Assembly: GCF_020866965.1 (NCBI RefSeq) | Contig: NZ_JAJATX010000009.1 | Span: forward strand, 73,942-137,941 | Direction of reading: 5' to 3' | DNA length: 64,000 bases | Source: Microvirga roseola | GTDB taxonomy: Bacteria; Pseudomonadota; Alphaproteobacteria; Rhizobiales; Beijerinckiaceae | Shown here: positions 27,118 to 35,549 of the stretch, in pieces | Numbering within the stretch: position 1 is the first letter of the stretch | Layout of the letters: the number at the start of each line of letters is the position of its first letter | The notes under the pieces: model-generated | What the model was told of the DNA's origin: nothing | The model's input: the letters and a program-made list of their open reading frames with translations, nothing else | The model's database searches: none | Made by a program: the position numbers and the translations under genes

Positions 27118-28080
27118 ATGACCGACAAGCTTCCCGTTACCGTTCTCACCGGCTATCTCGGCGCTGGCAAGACCACCCTCCTCAACCGCATCCTCACCGA
27201 ACAGCACGGCAAGAGATATGCGGTGATCGTCAACGAGTTCGGCGAGATCGGAATCGACAACGAGCTCGTCGTCGGCGCGGACGAGGAGGTGTTCGAGATG
27301 AACAACGGGTGCATCTGCTGCACCGTTCGCGGCGACCTGATCCGCATCCTCGACGGGCTCATGAAGCGCAAGGGCAAGTTCGACGCCATCATCGTCGAGA
27401 CCACAGGCCTCGCCGACCCCGCCCCCGTCGCCCAAACCTTCTTTATGGACCAGGACGTGTCCGACACCGCCCGCCTCGACGCGGTGGTGACTGTGGCCGA
27501 TGCCAAGTGGCTTTCCGACCGGCTGAAGGATGCGCCCGAGGCCAAGAACCAGATCGCCTTCGCGGATGTGATCATCCTCAACAAGATCGATCTGGTCTCC
27601 GCGCAGGAGCTGGAGGAGGTCGAGGCCCGCATCCGCGCCATCAACCCCTACGCCAAGATCCATCGGACGCAGAACTGCGCCATTCCGATCACGGAGGTGC
27701 TCGACCGAAAAGCCTTCGATCTCGACCGCATCATCGAGATCGAGCCCGCCTTCCTGGAGGAAGGGCACCATCATCACCATGACGAGGAGATGCAGTCCGT
27801 CTCGGCTCAGATCGATGGCGAGGTCGATCCGGAAAAGTTCATGCCGTGGATTTCAAACCTCACCCAGGTCGAGGGTCCGAACATCCTGCGTTGCAAAGGC
27901 ATCGTGGCCTTCCCGAACGAGCCGAAGCGCTTCGTCTTCCAGGGCGTCCACATGATCCTCGACGGCGACGTGCAGGGTGAGTGGAAGCCGGGCGAGAAGC
28001 GCACCTCGAAGGTCGTCTTCATCGGCCGCGACCTGAACGAGACGGCGATCCGCGAAGGCTTCCAGGCCTGCGCCGCCTGA
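27118..28080 (+). CDS. COG0523/CobW-family GTPase, zinc-linked metallochaperone
   Basis: A 320-residue P-loop GTPase: GYLGAGKT (12-19), the metal-binding CICC (65-68) in the family's CxCC loop, NKID (155-158) and a His-rich insertion H217-H221 in the linker before the CobW C-terminal domain. Members near znu genes (ZigA/ZnuG-like, and eukaryotic ZNG1) deliver zinc to client proteins under shortage. Position right after znuA supports a zinc role rather than cobalamin or nitrile hydratase. The gap of 159 bases contains a repeat, so it may have its own promoter. It is convergent with the Tat oxidoreductase gene across a hairpin. Confidence 0.92.
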   Translation: MTDKLPVTVLTGYLGAGKTTLLNRILTEQHGKRYAVIVNEFGEIGIDNELVVGADEEVFEMNNGCICCTVRGDLIRILDGLMKRKGKFDAIIVETTGLADPAPVAQTFFMDQDVSDTARLDAVVTVADAKWLSDRLKDAPEAKNQIAFADVIILNKIDLVSAQELEEVEARIRAINPYAKIHRTQNCAIPITEVLDRKAFDLDRIIEIEPAFLEEGHHHHHDEEMQSVSAQIDGEVDPEKFMPWISNLTQVEGPNILRCKGIVAFPNEPKRFVFQGVHMILDGDVQGEWKPGEKRTSKVVFIGRDLNETAIREGFQACAA

Positions 28081-28106
28081 AAGATCGCAGCGTCTCCCAT
28101 GATGCA

Positions 28107-28132
28107 GCTGGGCCGCCCTTCGACGGCCCAGC
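28107..28132. terminator. Hairpin between convergent COG0523 and oxidoreductase genes
   Basis: Perfect nine-base arms GCTGGGCCG and CGGCCCAGC with an eight-base loop, 26 bases after one stop and eight bases before the other. On the plus strand it is followed by GCGTGTATTTAT, a weak U-rich tail. It probably serves both genes. Confidence 0.7.
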
Positions 28133-28140
28133 GCGTGTAT

Positions 28141-29385
28141 TTATCCCCTCATCGTGCCGTCGGGATTGAGCTCCACCCAGCTCCCACGCTCGGCCGAGGC
28201 GTAGATCGCCCTGATGAGCGCCACGTCGCGAAGCCCCATCTCGCCCGGCGTATCCGGCGTGAAGTTCTCGATGATGGCGCGGGAGAGATGGTCGATCTCG
28301 CCCGTGAACTGCCGCAGGGATGAATCCTGCACCGGCACCTTGCGCGTCCCCACATCGGAACCGGTCTCGTAGAGCGTGTTCCCGACATAGCTCGTCGCCG
28401 GGTTCAGGAGCCCCGTTCCCTCGGAGCCGAGGATCTGGATGCGGTTCTCGTTCATCGTGTAGGAAGAGGACAGGTTGGCGAGCGCCCCCGAACCGAAGCG
28501 CAACTGCACCGTCACGAGATCCTCGACCTGCCGGAAGCGGATGTCATCCGGCGGGTTCGAGATTGAGGCTACGAGCGCGACCGGGCTCTCCTCCAGGAAG
28601 TACAGGGTTCCGTTCAGGGCATAGATGCCGATATCCATCATGCTGCCGCCGCCGGCGAGGTCGCGCAGGACGCGCCATTCGTCGCGCGGGCGGGAGAGAT
28701 CGAGCGGGCGCATGGTATCGCCGATCACGAGTCTGATATCGCCGAAGGCTCCCTCCTTCTTCATGCGCAAGGCGCGCTGGTTGTGCGGCTCGAAGTGTGC
28801 GCGGTAGGCGATCATCAGCTTGCGGTCCGCCTCCTGCGAGGCCTGGATCATGGCGCGGCATTCCTCGACCGTATTGGCCATCGGCTTCTCGCACATGACA
28901 TGCTTGCCGGCCTCGAAGGCGCGGATCGTGTATTCGGCGTGCAACCCGTTCGGCAGCACGATGTAGACGACATCGATGGAATCGTCGTTCGCGATATCGT
29001 CGAAGCTCTCGTAGTCATAGATCCTGGCGTCGGGCACGCCGTAATGAGTCGCCACGCGCCGCGCCTTCTCGGCATTGCCGGAGACGAGACCGGCGAGCCT
29101 GCAGGTCTGCGAACGGGTGATGGCGGGAATGACGTGGTTCAGGGCGAATGCGCCGAGGCCGACCACGCACCAGCCGAGCCGCTGATCCGGCGGCAGGGGC
29201 ATCTGGAGATCGGCCTCCGGAAAGGGGCGGCCCACGGCATCGTCGGGAATGTTCGGCAGGTTCTCCGGCTGTTGCGCCTGCGCTCCGGATGAAGCGAGAC
29301 CTGCCCCTGCAACGGAGCCTGCCGCCGCGGCTAGAAAGCCCCGGCGCGAGAGGTCGAGGAAGGATTTTTCTGAAGGATCTGTCAT
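28141..29385 (-). CDS. Tat-exported Gfo/Idh/MocA family oxidoreductase
   Basis: A 414-residue NAD(P)-dependent sugar or polyol oxidoreductase like glucose-fructose oxidoreductase. The N-terminus has a twin-arginine signal (S13-R-R-G-F-L) and a cleavage region near SSGAQAQ. The Rossmann fold is VVGLGAFA (74-81), followed by the family CEKPMA with K167 in the active site. The C-terminal alpha/beta domain fills the rest. As a Tat substrate it should fold with tightly bound cofactor before export to the periplasm. The substrate is unknown. It is divergent from the WD40 gene across 263 bases in which nothing else was recognised. Confidence 0.9.
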   Translation of the reverse strand: MTDPSEKSFLDLSRRGFLAAAAGSVAGAGLASSGAQAQQPENLPNIPDDAVGRPFPEADLQMPLPPDQRLGWCVVGLGAFALNHVIPAITRSQTCRLAGLVSGNAEKARRVATHYGVPDARIYDYESFDDIANDDSIDVVYIVLPNGLHAEYTIRAFEAGKHVMCEKPMANTVEECRAMIQASQEADRKLMIAYRAHFEPHNQRALRMKKEGAFGDIRLVIGDTMRPLDLSRPRDEWRVLRDLAGGGSMMDIGIYALNGTLYFLEESPVALVASISNPPDDIRFRQVEDLVTVQLRFGSGALANLSSSYTMNENRIQILGSEGTGLLNPATSYVGNTLYETGSDVGTRKVPVQDSSLRQFTGEIDHLSRAIIENFTPDTPGEMGLRDVALIRAIYASAERGSWVELNPDGTMRG

Positions 29386-29648
29386 GCCGCTACCCTGCTG
29401 AAGTGATTGCCGCCAGGAAGAACGGATGGGTATGCCGCCTCGGCAGGTCGTTCAGAGCTTGCCATCGGTGCTGACTGCCGCAGATTCCCGGTCACGAACC
29501 TTGTGAACACCCTGCCCCCGGAGCGGTTCCGAATGCTCCGCTTTCGCTGGAATGGAGCCGGCTGAACAGCTGGCGTGGGATTTCACCCGCCGCCTCTTGC
29601 CTTCGATCCGCCAACATATGCTATGCCTCCCTTGAAGGGATTGCCTCA

Positions 29649-30656
29649 ATGAGTTCTGGAACCGCCCCGTCTCTCACCCAAAGCGTCACGCCCGTCGATG
29701 CGGGGGCCCACGTGACGGCCATCGGCTGGCTGAAAGGCACTGTCGCCTTCGGCCTCGGCGATGGTGGCGTGGTGCTGGCCAAGGATGGCGAGACTCACCG
29801 GGTCGAATCGCACCCGGATGCAGGAATCCTGACGGGCGCCAGCGACGGGGAGCGCTTCGTCACTGGTGGCGACGACGGCCGTGTCGCCGTGACCGGTGCC
29901 GACGGCTCCACGAGGACGCTCGCTGAGACCAAGGGCGCTTGGATCGACGCGCTCGCGATCAGTCCCGGCGGGGCTTTCGCCTACAGCGCCGGCAAGCGCG
30001 TGATGACCCGCGACGACAAGGGGCGGGAGAAGACGCTGGAGGTTCCTACCACCGCTCGTGGGCTCGCCTTCGCTCCCAAGGGCTACCGCCTCGCGATCTC
30101 ACATTACAATGGCGCGACGCTGTGGTTTCCCAATGTGGAAGCCAAGCCCGAGGCGCTCGAGTGGAAGGGCTCGCATCTCGACGTAACCTGGTCGCCGGAC
30201 GCCCGTTTCGTCGTGACCTCCATGCAGGAGAATGCACTCCATGGCTGGCGGCTCATCCCCGACAAGGGCCATATGCGCATGAGCGGGTATCCGTCCAAGA
30301 CCCGCTCCTTCTCCTGGTCTCATGACGGAAAATGGCTCGCCACCTCCGGCGCGGAAGCCGCGATCATCTGGCCCTTCGAGTCGAAGGAAGGCCCGACGGG
30401 CAAAGCCCCGCGGGAATGCGGCGTGCGCCATGCGAAGGTTAGCCAGGTCGCCTTCCACCCCAACACCTATGTGCTGGCGGTGGGCTACGAGGATGGCTGC
30501 ATCCTGCTGATCCGCTTGGCCGACGCCTCCGAGCTTCTGGTGCGCCCGGCCGTGAAGGAAAGCGGCATCACGGCCATGGCCTGGGACAGGTCCGGCCGCC
30601 GCCTCGCCTTTGGCTGCGAGGACGGGCAGGCGGGCATCCTGACGCTTCCCGCATGA
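29649..30656 (+). CDS. WD40-repeat protein
   Basis: A 335-residue soluble beta-propeller protein with about seven degenerate WD40 blades; recurrent elements are GDGGVVLAKDG, SPGGAFAYSAGKRVMTRDD, SWSHDGKWLATSGAEAAIIW, AFHPNTYVLAVGYEDGCILL and AWDRSGRRLAFGCEDGQAGIL. There is no signal peptide. AAGGGA precedes the ATG. Its last codon overlaps the next ATG (ATGA). It lies in the zinc neighbourhood but is separated by the opposite-strand oxidoreductase gene; a role as a scaffold linked to metal homeostasis is speculation from location. Confidence 0.88.
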   Translation: MSSGTAPSLTQSVTPVDAGAHVTAIGWLKGTVAFGLGDGGVVLAKDGETHRVESHPDAGILTGASDGERFVTGGDDGRVAVTGADGSTRTLAETKGAWIDALAISPGGAFAYSAGKRVMTRDDKGREKTLEVPTTARGLAFAPKGYRLAISHYNGATLWFPNVEAKPEALEWKGSHLDVTWSPDARFVVTSMQENALHGWRLIPDKGHMRMSGYPSKTRSFSWSHDGKWLATSGAEAAIIWPFESKEGPTGKAPRECGVRHAKVSQVAFHPNTYVLAVGYEDGCILLIRLADASELLVRPAVKESGITAMAWDRSGRRLAFGCEDGQAGILTLPA

Positions 30657-30943
30657 GGTCGCCCGTGGCCCTGTTCGGCGCGTTCTTGAGAGGTTCGTTC
30701 GGCCTGCCCAAGCCGGACAAGCAGGCCGTCGACCGGGTGAAGGACATGGCGCGGGCCGCCCTTCAGGTCTCGCCTGAGACGGCCTTCGCCGTCAACGAGA
30801 TCGCATGCAACGATCCTGGCTGCCCCGGCATCGAAACCGTGATCCTCGTCATGGAGCCGGGCCGCAAGACGAAAGCGCTCAAGGTCACCAAACCCCTGGA
30901 TGAAGTCACGGAACAAGATATCCGCACCGCGCTTGACTCCTAG
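30653..30943 (+). CDS. Uncharacterised 96-residue protein with CNDPGCPG motif
   Basis: A small soluble protein: a helical N-terminal half (VDRVKDMARAALQVSPETA) and a beta-rich core with IACNDPGCPGIETVILVM around residues 49-67, then a basic strand (RKTKALKVTKP). The two cysteines five residues apart could bind metal or form a disulphide. It starts four bases inside the WD40 gene end (ATGA overlap), which implies coupled translation. Similar short proteins occur in other Hyphomicrobiales, as far as recalled; no function is known. Confidence 0.8.
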   Translation: MRSPVALFGAFLRGSFGLPKPDKQAVDRVKDMARAALQVSPETAFAVNEIACNDPGCPGIETVILVMEPGRKTKALKVTKPLDEVTEQDIRTALDS

Positions 30944-30954
30944 GGAGGTCAAGC

Positions 30955-31479
30955 TTGTTCCGTATCGCGCGCATCTTTGCTTTCGGACTTGGGCTGCTGG
31001 GCGGAATTGCGGCCTCGCAGTTACCTGAATTCGCGCAGCAATACCGTCAGCGCCTCGGTGGGGCGGTCGACGAGTTGCGGATCGTCGTCAGGCGCTTCGA
31101 GGCGGATGCCAGCGCCAGCGGAGAGACGCGGGAGAGCGCGATCGCCCGCCTGCGCTCCAACCCGGATGTTCTTGTGAGCAATCAGGGCGCAGCCATGCAA
31201 ACCCATGTGGAGCGCCTGGGCCGCCTCGAAACCCAGCGCAAGGCCATGATTCAGGCAGGCCCCTTCAAGCGTATCGCCGTCCTCATGCGCGAGGGCGATG
31301 GCGGCGTGATGCGCGCGGCCTACCGTGATTTCGAGCCGGCCGTGCCGGTGACGCAGGAGGGCATCATCTCGGCTGCCGCCGGGTTCTTCGCCGTCTGGGG
31401 CGGCGTACTCCTGTTGGCCGGCCTTGTCCGTACCCTCAGGCGGTCGCGCCGCCAGCCCCCGGCCGCGGCGCGGGCCTGA
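30955..31479 (+). CDS. DUF2937 membrane protein
   Basis: A 174-residue protein with an N-terminal helix (about 3-21, FRIARIFAFGLGLLGGIAAS), a charged alpha-helical middle (PEFAQQYRQRLGGAVDEL onwards) and a C-terminal helix (about 136-160) before an Arg/Ala-rich tail. This is the DUF2937 pattern; function is unknown. It starts at TTG with GGGAGGTC just upstream, 11 bases after the preceding stop, and is probably the last gene of the WD40 operon. Confidence 0.82.
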   Translation: MFRIARIFAFGLGLLGGIAASQLPEFAQQYRQRLGGAVDELRIVVRRFEADASASGETRESAIARLRSNPDVLVSNQGAAMQTHVERLGRLETQRKAMIQAGPFKRIAVLMREGDGGVMRAAYRDFEPAVPVTQEGIISAAAGFFAVWGGVLLLAGLVRTLRRSRRQPPAAARA

Positions 31480-31481
31480 GT

Positions 31482-31820
31482 TCAGCCGGTCCGCTCCGGC
31501 TTCCCTGCCAGGATGACATAAAATCCGAGACCGTCCTGCGCGGGCAGAGTCTGCAGGCGGTCGATCCAGCCGCGCTTCTTGGCTTCGAGCAGGGCCTTGC
31601 CAACGGGCTGGAACAGGGTCTCGCCGCCACCCTCCGGCGGCGGAGCAAGGCGGATGGCGACGGACTTTCCTTGAGCGAAACGGCTGCGCTCCAGCATGTC
31701 CTGAATCGAGGCAGCCGCCTGCTCCCGCGAGGCGCCGCGCAGGTCCAGCACGGCCTCCGCATCCACGACCCCGAGGGAGCCGCGCAGCTTGTTGGCGTAG
31801 AATTCCTCGAAATGGGGCAT
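31482..31820 (-). CDS. Uncharacterised 112-residue protein
   Basis: A soluble alpha/beta protein starting MPHFEEFYANKLRGSLGVVDAEAVLDLRGASREQ; the pattern of two strands, long helix and closing strands suggests a small compact domain. Length and composition are protein-like and the start at 31820 has GGAG just upstream; a longer frame from 31862 adds an Arg-rich tail and is less likely. It is convergent with the DUF2937 gene, two bases apart, and 107 bases downstream of homospermidine synthase on the same strand. No family was recognised. Confidence 0.65.
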   Translation of the reverse strand: MPHFEEFYANKLRGSLGVVDAEAVLDLRGASREQAAASIQDMLERSRFAQGKSVAIRLAPPPEGGGETLFQPVGKALLEAKKRGWIDRLQTLPAQDGLGFYVILAGKPERTG

Positions 31821-31927
31821 CGCAGCTCTCCGTTCCTTGCGCCCAGGCCTCATCCTGAGCATCCACGCCTCCGCTCAGGCATGAAAGACGGCGATGGCCG
31901 GCTCAAGGCCGGCCGTCGCCGGTGTGA

Positions 31928-33358
31928 TCAACGCACCAGGATGTTCCGGAACTGCCAAGGATCGGAGGTGTCGATGTCCTCCGGGAAGAAGCCGGGACGG
32001 TCGTCGAGGGGCGTCCAGTCCGTATAGACGCCGACGACGGGACCGAGATAAGGCGCCTGCACCTCGAGGCAGCGGCGGAAGTCGATGTCGTCCGCTTCCA
32101 CGATGCCCGCATTCGGGTTCTCCAGAGCCCAGACCATGCCCGCAAGCACGGCCGAGGATACCTGGAGGCCGGTGGCGTTCTGGTAGGGCGCGAGTTTGCG
32201 GGTCTCCTCGATGGAGAGCTGCGAACCGTACCAGTAGGCATTCTTGCCATGGCCGTAGAGAAGCACGCCGAGCTCGTCGATGCCGTCCTGGATCTCGTCT
32301 TCCGTCAGGATGTGGTGCTGCTCCTGCACCTTGCCCGCACTGCCGAACATCTCGTGCAGCGACAGCACGGCGTCGTTCGCCGGGTGATAGGCATAGTGGC
32401 AGGTGGGACGGTACACGACCTTCTCGCCTTCGCGGACGGTGAAGTAATCCGGGATCGAGATCGCCTCGTTGTGCGTCACGAGGAAGCCGTATTGCGGTCC
32501 GGGCGTAGGGCACCAGGTGCGCACGCGGGTATTGGCGCCGGGTTGGAGCAGATAGATCGCGGCGCCGCAGCCGGTCTTATGGGTGCGGCCGTTTTCCGGC
32601 ATCCACTTCTCGTGCGTGCCCCAGCCGAGCTCCGCCGGCTGCATTCCCTCCGACACGAAGCCCTCCACGGACCAGGTGTTCACGAACACGCCCATGGGCT
32701 TCGGGTTCTCGGAGCGCTGCGTGTCGCGCTCGGCGACGTGGATGCCCTTGACGCCCACGCGCTGCATGAGGCGCGCCCACTCCTCGCGGGTCTTCGGCTC
32801 GTCGTATTCGAGGCCGGCATCGTTGGCGATGTTGATGAGCGCCTGCTTGACGAACCAGGAGACCATGCCGGGATTGGCGCCGCAGCAGGATACGGCCGTG
32901 CCGCCGCCGGGCGACTGGCGACGCGCATCGAGGATGTTCTCGCGCAGCATGTAGTTGGTGCGGGAGGCAGGGCCCGCGCTCTTGTCGAAGTAGAAGCCGG
33001 CCCAGGGCTCGGCGACAGTATCGATGTAGAGCGCGCCGAGCTCACGGCAAAGCTCCATGATGTCCCGCGAGGAGGTGTCCACCGACAGGTTCACGCAGAA
33101 GCCCTGGCCGCCGCCTTCGTTAAGCAGGGGCGTGAGGATCTCGCGATAGTTCTCGCGGGTCAGAGCCTTGTGGACGAGGTCGATGCCGCGCACGTCGAGC
33201 ATGCTGCGGTCGGCATCATTGGGATCGATGACCGTGAAGCGGTTCTTGTCGAACTCGAAATGGCGTTCGATCAGGGGCAGCATGCCCTTGCCGATCGAGC
33301 CGAAGCCGATCATCACGATCGGGCCAGTGATGCGGCCATGGATGGGCCAAGTGGTCAT
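31928..33358 (-). CDS. hss: Homospermidine synthase
   Basis: A 476-residue NAD-dependent enzyme that joins two putrescine molecules (or putrescine and spermidine) into sym-homospermidine, a major polyamine of Hyphomicrobiales. The Rossmann motif is VMIGFGSIGKGMLP near residues 15-28, and the family core includes TVAEPWAGFY and GANPGMVSWFVKQAL. A strong AAGGAGA precedes the ATG. The ornithine decarboxylase that supplies putrescine is 2.2 kb upstream on the same strand, but an oppositely directed MFS gene sits between, so the two are not one operon here. Confidence 0.95.
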   Translation of the reverse strand: MTTWPIHGRITGPIVMIGFGSIGKGMLPLIERHFEFDKNRFTVIDPNDADRSMLDVRGIDLVHKALTRENYREILTPLLNEGGGQGFCVNLSVDTSSRDIMELCRELGALYIDTVAEPWAGFYFDKSAGPASRTNYMLRENILDARRQSPGGGTAVSCCGANPGMVSWFVKQALINIANDAGLEYDEPKTREEWARLMQRVGVKGIHVAERDTQRSENPKPMGVFVNTWSVEGFVSEGMQPAELGWGTHEKWMPENGRTHKTGCGAAIYLLQPGANTRVRTWCPTPGPQYGFLVTHNEAISIPDYFTVREGEKVVYRPTCHYAYHPANDAVLSLHEMFGSAGKVQEQHHILTEDEIQDGIDELGVLLYGHGKNAYWYGSQLSIEETRKLAPYQNATGLQVSSAVLAGMVWALENPNAGIVEADDIDFRRCLEVQAPYLGPVVGVYTDWTPLDDRPGFFPEDIDTSDPWQFRNILVR

Positions 33359-33605
33359 CGGATCTGTCTCCTTGCGAAAGCAGAGATGGGAACGTCAACG
33401 CCGGACAACGGTTGCGGGCGCATCTAGGATTGAGGAGACCCTTGGGTCAATGCCTGCGGCCCCTCCTGACGACAGGTGAATGTTCTTCCACGGATTTCGT
33501 GCGGTCTGCGCTCAGGTGAGCCCTGCCATGTTTCTCGGGCCTCGACTTCGCGAGACAATGCTCCATGATCGGACCTCCCGACATGTTCCATCATCTCCCC
33601 GGCCG

Positions 33606-34835
33606 ATGACATTCCAACAACTCCTCGCCCGCCATGGCCGCATCATCGGCATGGGCTTCGCCCTGACCTTTCTCTCGTCCTTCGGCCAGACCTTCTTCAT
33701 TTCCCTATCGGGACCCAACATCAGGGACGCCTTCGGCCTGTCGAACGGAGGCTTCGGCCTCATCTATTCCGCGGCGACGCTGACCTCCGGCCTCCTGATG
33801 ATCTGGATCGGGAGCATCATCGACCGGGTCGATATCCGCCTCTATGCCACGGCGGGTCTCGTCGGGCTTGCAGCGGCAACCTTGAGCCTTTCGCTCGCCC
33901 CCAACGTCATCGTGCTCGGCCTGAGCCTCTTCGGCCTTCGCCTCTTTGGGCAGGGAATGCTGAACCATGCCGGCGTAATGAGCACCGCACGTCTGCCCGA
34001 GGGCGTGCGCGGCCGGGCCGTCGGCATAGCGACCCTGGGGTTTCCGGCTGGCGAGGCGACCCTTCCGGGCATCGCCGTCGCCCTGATCGCGGCTCTCGGA
34101 TGGACCGGCCTCTGGCGAACCGCGGCGCTCGTGATTCTCGCCTGTCTCGGGCTCGGCTGGCTTCTGGGCTTTTTCTTGAAGCGCAAGGACCCGGCCCTGA
34201 GCGGGACGGTGCGGGTGCAGGGGACCTCGGATGCCGGCCCGCGCTGGATCGACATCCTGCGCGACTGGCGCTTTCTCGCCCTCGTGCCGACAATGGTCGG
34301 CTATCCTGCGATCGTGACGGCCTATTTCTTCCACCAGCGCTTCATCGCCGAGGTGAAGGCTTGGCCGCTCGAGCTTCTGGCCAGCAGCATCACCATCTTC
34401 GCGCTGGTGTCCGTGGTGGTGGCGATGCTGGCAGGCACTCTTGTGGACCGGTTCGGCGCCATCCGCCTCAGCCATTTCTATCTGCTGGGCCTGACCGTCG
34501 CGTCGCTGGCTCTGGCGGCCTTCAGCGGTCCTCTCCTCGCGCCGGTCTTTTTCGGGCTCATCGGCCTGTCTGCTGGCGCGACCAACGTGATCGTCGCAGC
34601 CGTCCTCGCCGAACTGTTCGGCACGCAGCATTTGGGGAAGATACGGGCGCTGGCAGGCGCGATCATGGTAGTGGCCTCGGCAGCCACGCCTGGCATCATC
34701 GGATTATTGCTCGACGCGGCCGTCGGCCTGGGGGCAATCGGAATCGGCTTTGCAGCCTATCTCGTGCTCGCAGCGGGGATCACCTTTGCACTACCCAATC
34801 CGAGGGCCCAGCGTTCAGGGCCCTCGGACAAGTAG
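33606..34835 (+). CDS. MFS transporter
   Basis: A 409-residue major facilitator protein with twelve predicted helices; MFS-like loop sequences are visible after helix 2 (IGSIIDRVDIRLY) and in the second half (AGTLVDRFGAIRLS). The ATG at 33606 begins right before the first cytoplasmic segment; the frame from 33480 adds 42 unlikely residues. Substrate cannot be inferred. It is oriented against its neighbours hss, GNAT and odc and separates hss from the rest of the polyamine genes, so polyamine transport is possible but unsupported. Confidence 0.85.
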   Translation: MTFQQLLARHGRIIGMGFALTFLSSFGQTFFISLSGPNIRDAFGLSNGGFGLIYSAATLTSGLLMIWIGSIIDRVDIRLYATAGLVGLAAATLSLSLAPNVIVLGLSLFGLRLFGQGMLNHAGVMSTARLPEGVRGRAVGIATLGFPAGEATLPGIAVALIAALGWTGLWRTAALVILACLGLGWLLGFFLKRKDPALSGTVRVQGTSDAGPRWIDILRDWRFLALVPTMVGYPAIVTAYFFHQRFIAEVKAWPLELLASSITIFALVSVVVAMLAGTLVDRFGAIRLSHFYLLGLTVASLALAAFSGPLLAPVFFGLIGLSAGATNVIVAAVLAELFGTQHLGKIRALAGAIMVVASAATPGIIGLLLDAAVGLGAIGIGFAAYLVLAAGITFALPNPRAQRSGPSDK

Positions 34836-34845
34836 GACCGGAGAT

Positions 34846-35418
34846 TCAGGCCGCCGGACGAAGCCCGGCGAGCTGGCCCTGAGCGGACGCTGCGACCAGC
34901 ACCGCGAGATCCGGCTTCTGTGCGAGCGCTCCCGTTGCGGTGACAAGGCCGTTTGCGCCTTCGAGATAAGCGGCCTCGAATTCGAGCGCGAGGAAACGCT
35001 CGCGCTCGACAGGTCCCGGCAGCCAGAGGGCAGCCGTCTTCTCCGTGGAAAAGCCGAAGCGCTGGTAATAGGGCGCATCGCCCACAAGCAGCACCGCCCT
35101 GTGGCCGAGATCGGCCGCGCGTCCGAGCGCCTCGCGCATGAGCTTGCCCCCGAGACCGAGGCTCTGGCAGGCGGGATCGATGGCAATCGGACCCAGCATC
35201 AGCGCAGGGCAGTCAAGGCCGGCGGAGATGTGCCAGAGGCGCACGGTGCCAATGACCTCGCCGCCCCGGTCGATCACGAGCGACAGGCCGTCGGCCGGCA
35301 TCCTGCCCTCGCGCAGGCGTTCGCCGGTCTTCAGGAACCGGGCGGGTCCGAAGCAGGCATCGAGCAGCGCCTCGCGCGCCGGTACATCGCGGAAGGTTTC
35401 TTCGCGGATCGTGATCAT
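34846..35418 (-). CDS. GNAT family N-acetyltransferase in the polyamine locus
   Basis: A 190-residue acetyltransferase starting MITIREETFRDVPAREALLD. The acetyl-CoA loop region reads LGPIAIDPACQSLGLGGKLMREAL (about 75-98), followed by VLLVGDAPYYQRFGF, a marker of the YhbS-like group. It is 131 bases downstream of ornithine decarboxylase on the same strand; a GNAT gene in this place is common in Hyphomicrobiales. N-acetylation of a polyamine or of another amine is plausible; the substrate is not evident. The frame reaching to 35733 overlaps odc antisense-free space and is not used. Confidence 0.85.
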   Translation of the reverse strand: MITIREETFRDVPAREALLDACFGPARFLKTGERLREGRMPADGLSLVIDRGGEVIGTVRLWHISAGLDCPALMLGPIAIDPACQSLGLGGKLMREALGRAADLGHRAVLLVGDAPYYQRFGFSTEKTAALWLPGPVERERFLALEFEAAYLEGANGLVTATGALAQKPDLAVLVAASAQGQLAGLRPAA

Positions 35419-35549
35419 GGCCGTGGCCTCCCAAAAACACGTGGGGTGAGCGACAGCCCTCGCACCGGCCCAATACTGGGCAGGCCGTCCGGGACAACTC
35501 TTGTTGAGGTTGATGCCTGCCCCATGGAGCGGGACAGGCGGGACGTGAG

